A stretch of DNA of 64,000 nt from a virus. The translations under genes were made by a program, and so were the position numbers. Position 1 is the first letter of the stretch. Each line of letters starts with the position of its first letter. The stretch covers positions 1 through 64,000 of IMG/VR virus record IMGVR_UViG_3300025012_000049; one strand, written 5' to 3'. The notes under the pieces were generated by a model. The model worked only from the letters and a program-made list of their open reading frames with translations, was not told where the DNA came from and did not search any database. This document shows positions 1-8,169 of this stretch, piece after piece.

Positions 1-6
1 TAGCAG

Positions 7-1230
7 GTGATTACGTTAGCAAACACAACGAGATATACTTGGAGTGTTTTTGCGAAAAAAGGGACGACTAATTTCATCGCTGTAAATTCAGCGAATGGAG
101 GGAATTTATTCACTTATTTTGACTTAAACACTGGTGCAGTTGGGACAACGGCAAGCGGTGTAACAGCGACAATTGCTCCGTATGGAGATGGATGGTTCCG
201 GTGTTCATGCTCGGTGATAACGGTCGGGACTAACGGCTATTTTGCAGTTTATCTTGCCAATGCAAACGGATCACTTGCGGTCACTAGCGGTAAAACCGCT
301 TACCTCTGGGGCGCACAACTCGAAACCGGCTCCGTCGCCACCTCCTACATCCCCACCACCACAGCCGCCGTCACCCGAGCCGCACGCTACACGACCATCG
401 CCGGGGCCGAACTCGGTGAGGACATTCGCTTCGACGCGGTGACGAAGGAGTTGGGCCGGGAGCAGTGGTTCCTTGGCGACCCGACGAGTCTGGCGGGAGT
501 GTATAAGAACGCGGCGGATAAGGTGGTGTATAGGGGGGTGTCGCTTGGGGCGGAGTTGGTGACGAATGGCGGGCTTGATAGTGATACGGCGTGGCAGAAG
601 GGAACAGGGTGGGCAATAGGGTCGGGGGTTGCTACACACTCCGGCAGCACCAGCGGAGCATTTACCCAAAATATATCAGTGACCGCAGGGAAAACGTATA
701 AGATTTCTGTAACTGTTAGCGGTAGAACTTCGTCACAAGTGAATGTAGCACTCGATGATGACGCGACCATTCTCGTAATTACAGCTAATGGAACTCATAG
801 CGTATTAAAGACAGCAGTAACTACAGGATCAAGGCCGCTCCAGTTTAATGCTATTACAACTTTCGATGGATCAATAGACAACATCTCCGTCCAAGAAGTC
901 AAAGAATTCACCTCCACCACCTCCCTCACCGCCAACACCCCTATGGTCATCGGCGTGCATAACGGCACGGACGGAGCCACGCTATACATTGATGGCACGG
1001 CAGAAGCCACCGACGCCACAATGACGACTCCGGTCACTTGGGGCACCACGGTCAGGATTGGCGCGGATACGGCAGCGACGGCGGGGAATGTGCTGAACGG
1101 CAGCGTGAGCAATATTTTAAGTATTAAAAGAGGTCCGTCAAATTGGATAAAGAAAACTACCAAAAATAATATTATCAATTTGTATGATAAAAAACGTTCT
1201 ATTTATTCCATTGAAGATCTAGCTGCATAA
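7..1230 (+). CDS. Adhesin/tail-fibre-like protein with lectin-type modules, 5' end uncertain
   Basis: About 407 residues are readable from a GTG at 7, but an in-frame TAG lies at 1-3 and no ribosome site is visible, so the true beginning is probably upstream or broken. The protein opens in the middle of a beta-rich module (strand pattern YTWSVFAKKG), then shows a linker ending in ATSYIPTT, typical of phage lectin-like modules. A jelly-roll carbohydrate-binding-like segment follows (about residues 180-295), then a LamG-like segment (about 300-375). Base composition is mosaic: roughly 300-640 and 890-1110 are GC-rich, the rest AT-rich like the phage. This suggests module capture from a GC-richer genome. 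A role in receptor or glycan binding is inferred from fold patterns only. Confidence 0.55.
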   Translation: MITLANTTRYTWSVFAKKGTTNFIAVNSANGGNLFTYFDLNTGAVGTTASGVTATIAPYGDGWFRCSCSVITVGTNGYFAVYLANANGSLAVTSGKTAYLWGAQLETGSVATSYIPTTTAAVTRAARYTTIAGAELGEDIRFDAVTKELGREQWFLGDPTSLAGVYKNAADKVVYRGVSLGAELVTNGGLDSDTAWQKGTGWAIGSGVATHSGSTSGAFTQNISVTAGKTYKISVTVSGRTSSQVNVALDDDATILVITANGTHSVLKTAVTTGSRPLQFNAITTFDGSIDNISVQEVKEFTSTTSLTANTPMVIGVHNGTDGATLYIDGTAEATDATMTTPVTWGTTVRIGADTAATAGNVLNGSVSNILSIKRGPSNWIKKTTKNNIINLYDKKRSIYSIEDLAA

Positions 1231-1243
1231 AGGAATACACAAC

Positions 1244-1684
1244 ATGAAAAAATTAATATTTCTTTTATTCTTTTTACTTTTACCATTCATATCTTTTTCA
1301 GAAGAAATAAAAACTGTTGATATTGTTTTACAAATCAAAGCCCCATACAATCAGAATATTGATGAAGCCATGAGTTTATTGGCACAACAATCTATCCAAT
1401 TATTTAATTCAGGGGGCAACCCAAATGCTCAGAAATTTGAAGAGTATTTGGGTTATGTAAATACCCCAGTAACAGCAAACCATATCAGGGTCAGGGTTGG
1501 TCAAGAATATGCCCGTATTATTGAGTTAATTGGGGAAAATGAGATAGTTAAATTGGTAAGGGTAGAATGGCCGGATAAAACACCGGAAGGAGGATGGGAA
1601 CCAATTACCTTTATTGTGCAATGTTATGATCTGAATAATCAACCTTATCCTTGTATCGTGGAATTGGGTAGGATAAGTCACTAA
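1244..1684 (+). CDS. Small exported protein of unknown function
   Basis: 146 residues. The first 19 residues (a Lys-Lys start, then a Leu/Phe-rich core ending in ISFSEE) form a clear Sec signal peptide, so the mature protein should be periplasmic or secreted. AAGGA stands upstream of the ATG. No family recognised; two cysteines near the C-terminus (CYDLNNQPYPC) could form a disulfide. It follows the adhesin-like gene by 13 bases and ends just before a strong terminator, so the two are probably the end of one transcript. Confidence 0.7.
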   Translation: MKKLIFLLFFLLLPFISFSEEIKTVDIVLQIKAPYNQNIDEAMSLLAQQSIQLFNSGGNPNAQKFEEYLGYVNTPVTANHIRVRVGQEYARIIELIGENEIVKLVRVEWPDKTPEGGWEPITFIVQCYDLNNQPYPCIVELGRISH

Positions 1685-1700
1685 ATAAACAACAAATAAA

Positions 1701-1745
1701 AATAATAATGGCGTTACCCAATATAAAGGTAACGCCATTATTATT
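1701..1745. terminator. Bidirectional intrinsic terminator between convergent genes
   Basis: Perfect 18-bp inverted repeat (1701-1718 and 1728-1745) with a 9-base loop. The A/T-rich outer arms supply U-runs on both strands. It separates the rightward genes ending at 1684 from the leftward operon ending at 1745; its last base is the first base of the leftward stop codon. Confidence 0.9.
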
Positions 1746-1933
1746 TAGAAATCTTCTTGATAATAAACAATAAAATCACCCACATATTTTTTTCTGATAA
1801 TAGTTCCTTGAATAGGAACTATAGTGGTTTGAAACTTGGTGTTTATTTTAAATCCCACACCAATTAGTTTTTTCTGTAATTGTGGAACATCTTTTTCTTC
1901 CAGTTTATGTATTCTCAATTTTACTTTTTTCAT
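1745..1933 (-). CDS. Hypothetical protein, 62 aa
   Basis: Short basic protein with no recognised family. It begins MKKVKLRIHKL, one of several leftward genes here with a short N-terminal K/R-x-x-L-K/R pattern. It is the last gene of the leftward operon, 3 bases after its upstream neighbour. Confidence 0.6.
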   Translation of the reverse strand: MKKVKLRIHKLEEKDVPQLQKKLIGVGFKINTKFQTTIVPIQGTIIRKKYVGDFIVYYQEDF

Positions 1934-1936
1934 ATT

Positions 1937-2233
1937 TTACCCTGTGAATTTCCGATAATAATCATAATCAAACTTTTCATAATATTCTATAGTTTTACAT
2001 TTTTTTTCAATAACAAAAGCTCTGAAGGTTATTGAATCATAATTTTCCTGTTGTTTAATGGCTTTATGAAAAGACAAATTGGCGAAACCTACTGGAATGG
2101 CAGAACCATAAATAATAGCATGTAATCCATCCTTGGCATATTGACCACAAGATTTGCCGCACCAACAATAACGAAAGTTTTCAATCCTTAGTTTTACAAC
2201 ATCTTGACAATGTGGGCAAAATATTAATTTCAT
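1937..2233 (-). CDS. Zinc-ribbon-like hypothetical protein, 98 aa
   Basis: The N-terminal CPHC followed by CWCGKSC looks like a zinc knuckle pair (residues 6-29). The rest is not recognised. The ATG overlaps the stop of the upstream gene by 4 bases (ATGA), implying translational coupling. Confidence 0.65.
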   Translation of the reverse strand: MKLIFCPHCQDVVKLRIENFRYCWCGKSCGQYAKDGLHAIIYGSAIPVGFANLSFHKAIKQQENYDSITFRAFVIEKKCKTIEYYEKFDYDYYRKFTG

Positions 2234-2664
2234 AATTTTTTACTTTTAATAGTGGTGGTAGTTCCATCAGGGAAAATAATTAAAATAGGAATATTATATT
2301 CTTGAGCAACCTTAACAATAGACCAACACCCACTACGGATATTATTGATGTAGTTATCTGATACTACCAATAGAAAATTGGTTTGTTCCGCCATATTTTT
2401 TCTACGTTTATCATAACTGGTTGGATTATGAATAATTGGAGCTTTGCATAAAGCTCTATTTTTACGATTATTCAAAGGATGGATGATGATTTTATCCATT
2501 AAATCATTTTCAAAACAAAGAGTATGAAATAATTGTTCTGAACCAATCTCATCGCCATGATGGATTTCCTTGATAATCTCTTTATTTTCTTTTAGAAAGC
2601 CTAAAACTTTATTTCTTTGAATAGTAGTCATGCCCTGTCTACTTCCTGAAAACCATAACTTCAT
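2230..2664 (-). CDS. SLOG/DprA-like Rossmann-fold protein
   Basis: 144 residues. The N-terminal KLWFSGSR and the later HHGDEIGSEQLF match the glycine-rich phosphate loop and acidic segment of the SLOG superfamily (YspA/DUF2493-type), which binds nucleotides or their derivatives. The C-terminal half carries a strand ending LIIFPDG, typical of the last strand of this fold. Substrate unknown: nucleotide sensing or nucleotide-derivative cleavage are the usual proposals. It overlaps the next gene by 4 bases. Confidence 0.6.
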   Translation of the reverse strand: MKLWFSGSRQGMTTIQRNKVLGFLKENKEIIKEIHHGDEIGSEQLFHTLCFENDLMDKIIIHPLNNRKNRALCKAPIIHNPTSYDKRRKNMAEQTNFLLVVSDNYINNIRSGCWSIVKVAQEYNIPILIIFPDGTTTTIKSKKL

Positions 2665-2676
2665 AAGTTATCCTTT

Positions 2677-2874
2677 TTATTTTTTAATTATTTGTTTAGC
2701 ATCAGGCCAATCATTTTTTAATTCTTGTTCATTTTCATAAATAATAAATACACTATCTTTAAACTCACAATATTCTTTAAACTCTTCATCAGTTAGAAAA
2801 ACAACTGTTTTATTTCTATCAATGCACCAAGAGAGAATTTTTACACAAATAGATGCGATAATAGATTTAAACAT
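2677..2874 (-). CDS. Hypothetical protein, 65 aa
   Basis: Small protein with a hydrophobic N-terminal stretch (residues 2-17) and an acidic remainder. No family recognised. It starts 1 base after the stop of the upstream 59-codon gene, so the two are likely co-translated. Confidence 0.55.
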   Translation of the reverse strand: MFKSIIASICVKILSWCIDRNKTVVFLTDEEFKEYCEFKDSVFIIYENEQELKNDWPDAKQIIKK

Positions 2875-2875
2875 A

Positions 2876-3055
2876 TTATTTATTATCCTTAGAAAGATTT
2901 TCTTTTTCTCCTAAACGTTTCTTTCTGGAATCATATTCTGTAAAAACACCATCACAAATACCAACTAATTCATTGGTTAACTTGGTAGGATAAGCCATAC
3001 ATTTTTCTTTTATGATCTTTAAAGCTTCAATAGCTTTTTTCTCTAGGGTACTCAT
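2876..3055 (-). CDS. Small hypothetical protein, 59 aa
   Basis: ATG at 3055 with a strong AAAGGAGAT ribosome site 8-9 bases upstream, TAA at 2876. The product begins MSTLEKKAIEALKIIKEK and is charged and mostly helical. It fills an otherwise empty gap between two coupled genes with matching spacing, so I regard it as real. Function unknown. Confidence 0.65.
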   Translation of the reverse strand: MSTLEKKAIEALKIIKEKCMAYPTKLTNELVGICDGVFTEYDSRKKRLGEKENLSKDNK

Positions 3056-3070
3056 TCTTCATTATCTCCT

Positions 3071-3643
3071 TTATTTTTGATATTTTAAACATTGAATATT
3101 AAATGGTTTGGCTACCCCAGCAGAGTATTTTTCGACAACGGATAAAGCATCAATAATTCTTTGTTCTGGTGTGAGTTCTTTGTCTATAAAATCTAGTTTA
3201 GAAAGAATTTCCATTGCTCCCATTGCATATGATTCACCACAACCACAAGCATCAAACCTATCTCTAATTTGGGCTACCTGAAAATCACATTCAATTTGAT
3301 ATAAATCACCTTTATAACCAACTAAAAAGAAACCACCCGTTATTTCATTATTATTTATTTTAGCATAGCCATGTTTTTTAAAACATTCAATAACTGCTTC
3401 AATAAAATCAGTACACATATAAGTAAAATCATCTTTGCTTGGTAATTGTTCAGGAATAACAAGTTGGTATCTAATCAATTGGCCCATACGAAAAGAAGAA
3501 GTAAATCCAAAAATCATGTTGTTTTTGATAAATACTTTAGAATCAATTCTCTCCCTTATATTAAAATGACCATCTACCCCAGCAGAATCAGCACCAATAT
3601 AAATATCTTTGTTTTTGTCAACAAAGCCAATAATACAAGTCAT
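3071..3643 (-). CDS. N-terminal-nucleophile hydrolase, proteasome beta/HslV-like
   Basis: 190 residues. The start is placed at 3643, not at the ATG 36 bases upstream, because AGGAG is well placed there and because it puts Thr directly after the initiator Met. The beginning (MTCIIGFVDKN, then IGADSAG, then a lysine 34 residues after the Thr) reproduces the T1/D17/K33 layout of proteasome beta subunits and HslV. Met removal would expose the catalytic Thr. A C-terminal CGCGESYAMGA segment resembles the Gly-rich loop near the active site of these enzymes. No partner unfoldase is seen here. Role could be proteolysis or amide hydrolysis; inferred from fold only. Confidence 0.65.
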   Translation of the reverse strand: MTCIIGFVDKNKDIYIGADSAGVDGHFNIRERIDSKVFIKNNMIFGFTSSFRMGQLIRYQLVIPEQLPSKDDFTYMCTDFIEAVIECFKKHGYAKINNNEITGGFFLVGYKGDLYQIECDFQVAQIRDRFDACGCGESYAMGAMEILSKLDFIDKELTPEQRIIDALSVVEKYSAGVAKPFNIQCLKYQK

Positions 3644-3644
3644 A

Positions 3645-4043
3645 TCATTTATTCTCCTGTTGAGACATATATTTTTCATATCCCATCTGTATAAAGTGCG
3701 CTGCTTTTAAAAAATCCAATTCCTGCTGGCCTTCCCTTGCATTTTTACCATAACGTTTAATATATTTTTCCGCTTGTCTAAGACATTCTTCAATAGAATA
3801 CTCAGTACAAATATCCTGTCCTTTATCCCCATATTGACTGACTGTATAATTTTCTATATGTTCAATAACTCTTGCGGTAAAAGAAATAAAATCCTTGGTT
3901 CTTTGACTAATGTTTTTAATAATGCAAGGAATTACTATTTGGTGAATATATTTATCACTTTCTGGTTTGTTTTCAATTTTATCCAGTTCATCTGATAATT
4001 TTATAATCTCTTCTATAAGTTGTTCTTTACTATCGTCTGACAT
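3645..4043 (-). CDS. Hypothetical protein with conserved-looking ECLRQAEKYIKRYGKN motif
   Basis: 132 residues, helical, acidic N-terminus. The C-terminal part (ECLRQAEKYIKRYGKN, then DFLKAAHFIQMGYEKY) resembles small phage domains associated with nucleotide modification (DUF1599-like), but I am not sure of that. It stops 2 bases before the start of the Ntn hydrolase gene and overlaps its upstream neighbour by 14 bases. Confidence 0.6.
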   Translation of the reverse strand: MSDDSKEQLIEEIIKLSDELDKIENKPESDKYIHQIVIPCIIKNISQRTKDFISFTARVIEHIENYTVSQYGDKGQDICTEYSIEECLRQAEKYIKRYGKNAREGQQELDFLKAAHFIQMGYEKYMSQQENK

Positions 4044-4281
4044 TGACTTTTACCTTTCCTTCATTGATTTTATCATTTAGTGATTTTTTCAATTCCTCTA
4101 GGAAATCAATGATTACTTGTTCAGCTTCTTCCTTGGTATCAAAAATCAAGGGTACATTATCTTTTTTAGCTTGTATCCATTCAGTCTTACCACGCATTTT
4201 TAATTGAACCGCATAACGTGTTTTGTTCATACCATCTTCTCTTGAATATAATTTTATAGTTCTTAAGTTATGTCTTTTCAT
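4030..4281 (-). CDS. Hypothetical protein, 83 aa
   Basis: Begins MKRHNLRTIKLYSREDG; an AP2/integrase-arm-like beta hairpin (TRYAVQLKMRGKTEW) followed by a helix (DTKEEAEQVIIDFLEEL) is visible, a layout seen in small DNA-binding domains, but the assignment is weak. It overlaps genes on both sides by 14 bases. Confidence 0.5.
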   Translation of the reverse strand: MKRHNLRTIKLYSREDGMNKTRYAVQLKMRGKTEWIQAKKDNVPLIFDTKEEAEQVIIDFLEELKKSLNDKINEGKVKVNVRR

Positions 4282-4534
4282 TACTCTTATTCCCCTTCTT
4301 GTTTAACACATAAAAAGCCCAAAAAACTAAAACAATAAGAATTACCAATTTATATTCTTTTAAAAAGTAATAAATATAAAACCCATCTCCATTGTAGATT
4401 TCATTTACCAAGGTGTAAGCCAACATGAAACCAAAACCCAAAAGAAAACCAAAAAAAATCACCAATAAACAAACCCAGAAGAAATTAACATGAATTTCTC
4501 CTGTTTTATCTTTTTTAATTAATTTCCAATCCAT
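4268..4534 (-). CDS. Two-helix membrane protein, 88 aa
   Basis: Start chosen at 4534 (MDWKLIKKDK): AAGGAG lies just upstream and the ATG follows the previous stop by 1 base; the longer reading would begin inside that gene. Two transmembrane segments are visible (about residues 19-44 and 59-77) with a lysine-rich C-terminus. Function unknown. Confidence 0.6.
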   Translation of the reverse strand: MDWKLIKKDKTGEIHVNFFWVCLLVIFFGFLLGFGFMLAYTLVNEIYNGDGFYIYYFLKEYKLVILIVLVFWAFYVLNKKGNKSNEKT

Positions 4535-4535
4535 T

Positions 4536-4763
4536 TCAGGCTCCTTCTTCAAGTTGTTTTGCATATAGTTTCAAACATTCTGCTAAATGTTCTGGTTGAC
4601 AATCAAGTTTTGTTTGAAAATAACTTGTAATTTCTTCAACGGCATTTAGATAATTGCCATAATGATAAGACATACAAACATCACCACAATTAATATGTAT
4701 AAAAGTTTGTGGGTTAACAAAAGTATCATCTTTTGTTTTTTCTATACATTTAGTTTTGCTCAT
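4536..4763 (-). CDS. Hypothetical protein, 75 aa
   Basis: Contains four cysteines (INCGDVC, LDCQPEHLAEC) that could bind a metal. No family recognised. Coupled by a 4-base overlap to the FmdB-like gene upstream. Confidence 0.55.
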   Translation of the reverse strand: MSKTKCIEKTKDDTFVNPQTFIHINCGDVCMSYHYGNYLNAVEEITSYFQTKLDCQPEHLAECLKLYAKQLEEGA

Positions 4764-4942
4764 AATTTATTATCTCCTACAACAGTCATATCTCTTCGTT
4801 TGGCAGGAATACCGATAAGCCGTACTGATCTTTTAAAACAACATTGATTATAAAAATAATCAGGAACACCTTCACCAGATTTAAAAATTTTCTCTTCTAC
4901 TTTACCACATGCAGGACATTTAAAATCATAAAGTGGTGACAT
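4760..4942 (-). CDS. FmdB-type zinc-ribbon protein, 60 aa
   Basis: MSPLYDFKCPACGK is the hallmark opening of FmdB-family single zinc ribbons, and a second cysteine pair (QCCFKRS) completes the knuckle. Such proteins occur in bacteria and phages, with a regulatory role proposed but unproven. It follows the glycosyltransferase gene by 12 bases. Confidence 0.65.
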   Translation of the reverse strand: MSPLYDFKCPACGKVEEKIFKSGEGVPDYFYNQCCFKRSVRLIGIPAKRRDMTVVGDNKL

Positions 4943-4954
4943 TTGTTTTCCTTT

Positions 4955-5791
4955 CTAACTTTCATTGGTATATTGGTGTTTATCAGGATCATTTAAAGCG
5001 TTAACTAATAACATTAAACGATCATCGTTATCATCGTCAATTATATTATGCCATAATTGTTTTTTACGTTGTTCTGGATCAAGTATCCATTTATCCAAAG
5101 GCCATTCTTTATTATCAAATGGATGACAATAGACTGGTTTCCATTTAGGATTGGTATGCTCAACCCCACCCCATTTTTTGTGCATATATTTTCTATTTAA
5201 ATCAAAACTTCTTCGGCTTCTTAACTGTAATAATGGATTACGTCTAACCGTGGCACTTTCATAATGGTAAAATAAATTACGATCACCACAGTTATTAATG
5301 TATTTTATTCCTGTTTTTTTGACTCTGATACGGTAATCATCATCCTCGACATAATTGAAGAAATTTTCATCAAATAAACCAACTTGTTCAAAACAAGTAT
5401 TACTGATTATAAAACAATTAAATTGATGGGAAGATTCTACAAAATCATAAGCTTCATGGTAGTTTGATTCTATTGTATTCCAAAATTTATTATTGAGAAA
5501 AGCCGTATCACTACCAACAATAACAACAGCACTGTAATTATTTTTTACAAACGCTTCCCTTAACAGAATATTCCAACCACCAGCCACAGCCCAATTGTTT
5601 ATCCTACGTTGATATACATTTAATTTATCAAGATATTTATTAATGGTTGGTTCCATTTCTGGATTAGTATACCCTTGCCACAATAAACCTTTATCTACTT
5701 CAGCAGGAATATGTTTATACCATGAATCAAGACATTTATCCAATAAATCTGGATTGGAATAAGCTAAAGTGGTTAATAGTATTTTTGACAT
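4955..5791 (-). CDS. Family 2 glycosyltransferase (GT-A fold)
   Basis: 278 residues. The N-terminal strand KILLTTLAYSNP and a spaced DTAFL segment (about residue 94) fit a GT2 nucleotide-sugar site. VEDDDYRIRVKKTG (about 148-160) matches the ED(Y/W)D acceptor-base motif of GT2 enzymes. No membrane anchor is seen, so it should act in the cytoplasm. It lies in an operon with a methyltransferase and a GT2-GT9 fusion. The acceptor is not evident; host lipopolysaccharide, capsule or a virion protein are possible. Confidence 0.75.
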   Translation of the reverse strand: MSKILLTTLAYSNPDLLDKCLDSWYKHIPAEVDKGLLWQGYTNPEMEPTINKYLDKLNVYQRRINNWAVAGGWNILLREAFVKNNYSAVVIVGSDTAFLNNKFWNTIESNYHEAYDFVESSHQFNCFIISNTCFEQVGLFDENFFNYVEDDDYRIRVKKTGIKYINNCGDRNLFYHYESATVRRNPLLQLRSRRSFDLNRKYMHKKWGGVEHTNPKWKPVYCHPFDNKEWPLDKWILDPEQRKKQLWHNIIDDDNDDRLMLLVNALNDPDKHQYTNES

Positions 5792-5793
5792 AA

Positions 5794-6354
5794 CTAGATA
5801 ACCTTTGGAAAATGACCATAATATTGATTACTAAATTTTAAACAACCTTTTTGTATAATTAAACTACAATTATAATCGTTATTCTCAAAATGTTCTTGTG
5901 CATGAATAATATGTAATCCACAATAATAGTCTTTAGCAATATCTTCAATAATGTTTTTTACATATTGTAATCCAAAATCAATATGTTTGTGGTTTTGGTT
6001 AATATTAAATCCCCTTTGCCGATAAATTTGTTCATTTGGAAATAAGAGACAAAGATGACCCCCTTGTTTAATAACTCTTAACCATTCAATTAATACTTTT
6101 TTAGTGTCTTCAAAGTCTTCTATTAAATGTGACGAATAAAGATAATCTATACCTTCATCGGCAAACATATAAAGGTTACTGGCATCACATTCTATGTTTT
6201 GTGCATTATCTCCTTCAAAAGCATAGCGTTGACCTTGGGGCAAATCTACACCAATGGCTGATGGAACAATTTTATCACCACCATATCCAAGGTCTAGTCC
6301 ATTTCCTTTACAATATGGTAAAAACAATGAGCGGTGTTTTGCTGTTTCAGACAT
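5794..6354 (-). CDS. SAM-dependent methyltransferase (class I)
   Basis: 186 residues. KGNGLDLGYGGDKIV is a class I SAM-binding glycine-rich motif, followed by an acidic strand end (AIGVDLPQG) and the DYLYSSHLIEDFED / GGHLCLLFPNE pattern of Methyltransf_11-type enzymes that act on small molecules and sugars. It lies between two glycosyltransferase genes with 1-3 base gaps, so methylation of a glycan or its precursor is the likely job. An amber stop (TAG) is used. Confidence 0.75.
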   Translation of the reverse strand: MSETAKHRSLFLPYCKGNGLDLGYGGDKIVPSAIGVDLPQGQRYAFEGDNAQNIECDASNLYMFADEGIDYLYSSHLIEDFEDTKKVLIEWLRVIKQGGHLCLLFPNEQIYRQRGFNINQNHKHIDFGLQYVKNIIEDIAKDYYCGLHIIHAQEHFENNDYNCSLIIQKGCLKFSNQYYGHFPKVI

Positions 6355-6355
6355 T

Positions 6356-7885
6356 TTATCTCCTTATATTTTCAAATGTGTTTATAAGGTGTTCAACAGT
6401 TATATTTTCACAACAATAAATTTTATCTTTATTACATTCCGTGAATGTTCTTGGTGCTGGTAATTTATGATGACAACCAACACATTCTAATTCATCCAAC
6501 CAAACAACCGTGGTTTTATCCCAATCATGAATACGGTAATTAGGATTGATACAACCAAAGAAAGCAAATATAGGTGTTCCAATTGCTTGTGCAAAATGCA
6601 TCAAGCCTGAATCCCAAGATAGGAACATTTCAGATTGATAAATAACTTTAACTGTTTCATTGAAAGGTATTTTTCCAATCAGATTTAAACCAATCCCAAG
6701 ATAGTTTTCAGGATTAATACCAACCTCAACAATATAATATTTTTTCTCTTCTTTAAGATATTGTATAAATTTTTTCCATATTGTTAAAGGTATCATTCGA
6801 TTTTTCCAAGTATTATCTGAACAAACCACCAAGGTGTTTTCAGCTTTTTGCACTGTAGATTTATCAAACCCATAATAACGTGGAATCATTTCTTCAGGAT
6901 ATAACGCAATGTTAGCGGCTTTGCAATAAGCTTCAATAACGTGCATTTCCGGACGTTTTTCATAAGCCATATTCAAATCCACCATTAAATCATATTGCAT
7001 TTTATGTTTTAGATTTTTACCATATTCAGTAATATATGGGTTATTTAAAAAAGGTTGTGGACAAGCGGTATTTACAAAAATCTGACATTGGGGATATTTT
7101 TCTTTTAAACCTCTGATAATAGGTTCAACCATTAATACATCACCTATGGCTCCTTGTCTATCTATTAATATTTTCATAGGATCAAACTTTCTGGTTTTCA
7201 GATATTTTTTCCATCTGGTTCTAAGAAAATAATTATTTTCCTGTTCATATTTTTTAAAATCAATTTCTACTTTTTCATGTTTAAATGATTGGTGGTGAAA
7301 ATGTAAAATATCAATATCTTGACATTCTGCAATTTTATATCCTGCACTGCGTAACCTTAACGATAAGTCAGCATCTTCACAAAAGGCAAAGTACATATAT
7401 TTATCTTCAAACAAACCACCAACATTATTGACTGTTGCCCGATCTACAATGAAACAAGACCCCTCAATATAATCAATTGGATTACCTTTCCTCGGTTGCC
7501 CTTTGCCTTCTTCCCCAATATAACCAAAAGTTTGTTTGTTGCCTATTTGTGCTAATCCATGATTGTTTTCCAGTAATTGAACAAGTTGGTTATCCCAACC
7601 TTTTGTTTTAATAATCAAGTCATTATTTAAAACACAGAAGTATTTAGAGTTAGTAGAATTGAAAATATTATTATGGGCAGAAATAAAACCTAAATTTTCT
7701 TTATTTCTGACATATTTGATACGTTTATCTTTTAATTTGGACAAGTAATCTTGGGTATCTTTTCGAGAAGCATTATCGGAAATAATAAGCTGATAATCAG
7801 ACGTAGAATTTTCTAAAATGGATTGTATGCACTTTTTTGTTACATCAAGTTGGTTATAAACCAACAATGAAATAATCAATTGCAT
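6356..7885 (-). CDS. Bifunctional glycosyltransferase: GT2 domain fused to GT9 heptosyltransferase-like domain
   Basis: 509 residues in two domains. Residues 1-245 are GT2: LIISLLVYNQ, the LNNDLII metal-binding segment near 90 and FCEDADLSLRLRSAG near 170. Residues 250-509 resemble GT9 ADP-heptose transferases: ILIDRQGAIGDVLMVEPII at the start, then VCSDNTWKNR, FLSWDSGLMHFAQAIGTPIFAFFG and a cysteine-rich end (CVGCHH, CCENI). GT9 enzymes add heptose to lipopolysaccharide core. A single chain could add two sugars in sequence. Genes on either side are also glycan-active. The real donor and acceptor are unknown. Confidence 0.78.
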   Translation of the reverse strand: MQLIISLLVYNQLDVTKKCIQSILENSTSDYQLIISDNASRKDTQDYLSKLKDKRIKYVRNKENLGFISAHNNIFNSTNSKYFCVLNNDLIIKTKGWDNQLVQLLENNHGLAQIGNKQTFGYIGEEGKGQPRKGNPIDYIEGSCFIVDRATVNNVGGLFEDKYMYFAFCEDADLSLRLRSAGYKIAECQDIDILHFHHQSFKHEKVEIDFKKYEQENNYFLRTRWKKYLKTRKFDPMKILIDRQGAIGDVLMVEPIIRGLKEKYPQCQIFVNTACPQPFLNNPYITEYGKNLKHKMQYDLMVDLNMAYEKRPEMHVIEAYCKAANIALYPEEMIPRYYGFDKSTVQKAENTLVVCSDNTWKNRMIPLTIWKKFIQYLKEEKKYYIVEVGINPENYLGIGLNLIGKIPFNETVKVIYQSEMFLSWDSGLMHFAQAIGTPIFAFFGCINPNYRIHDWDKTTVVWLDELECVGCHHKLPAPRTFTECNKDKIYCCENITVEHLINTFENIRR

Positions 7886-7890
7886 ATAAG

Positions 7891-8169
7891 TTATTTTTTC
7901 CCCCTTACCTTTTCCATGAGTTTTCTTTTACGATTATTATAAGCGGTTTTATTTTTTACTTTTTTACATTTTTTACAAACTCTACTGGAAGTTTTAACCA
8001 TTGATGGCACCCAATTGACACCTTCTTTTAAAGGATCTTTACAAATACGACATCTTGGTTTGGTTCCTTTGACATGTACACTTTTATGGGATGTATATTG
8101 TTTTAATCGGAAAAATACAGCACCACAAATTTTACACTCATATTCTTTATAAATTTCTTTTTTATCCAT
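7891..8169 (-). CDS. Small C2H2/zinc-ribbon protein, 92 aa
   Basis: Start placed at 8169 (MDKKEIYKEYECKICG) because GAGAGGAG precedes it and the longer reading would run inside the upstream gene. Residues 12-32 form a C2H2 finger (CKIC ... HKSVH) and residues 39-68 a second four-cysteine ribbon (CRIC ... CKKC). The basic tail suggests nucleic-acid binding. It could be a regulator or a degenerate HNH protein; there is no HNH catalytic motif. Confidence 0.65.
   Translation of the reverse strand: MDKKEIYKEYECKICGAVFFRLKQYTSHKSVHVKGTKPRCRICKDPLKEGVNWVPSMVKTSSRVCKKCKKVKNKTAYNNRKRKLMEKVRGKK

Noticed and set aside
271-770. Several open frames antisense to the adhesin-like gene
   Set aside because: They arise from the GC-rich blocks, where stops are rare; no ribosome sites and low-complexity Pro/Arg products.
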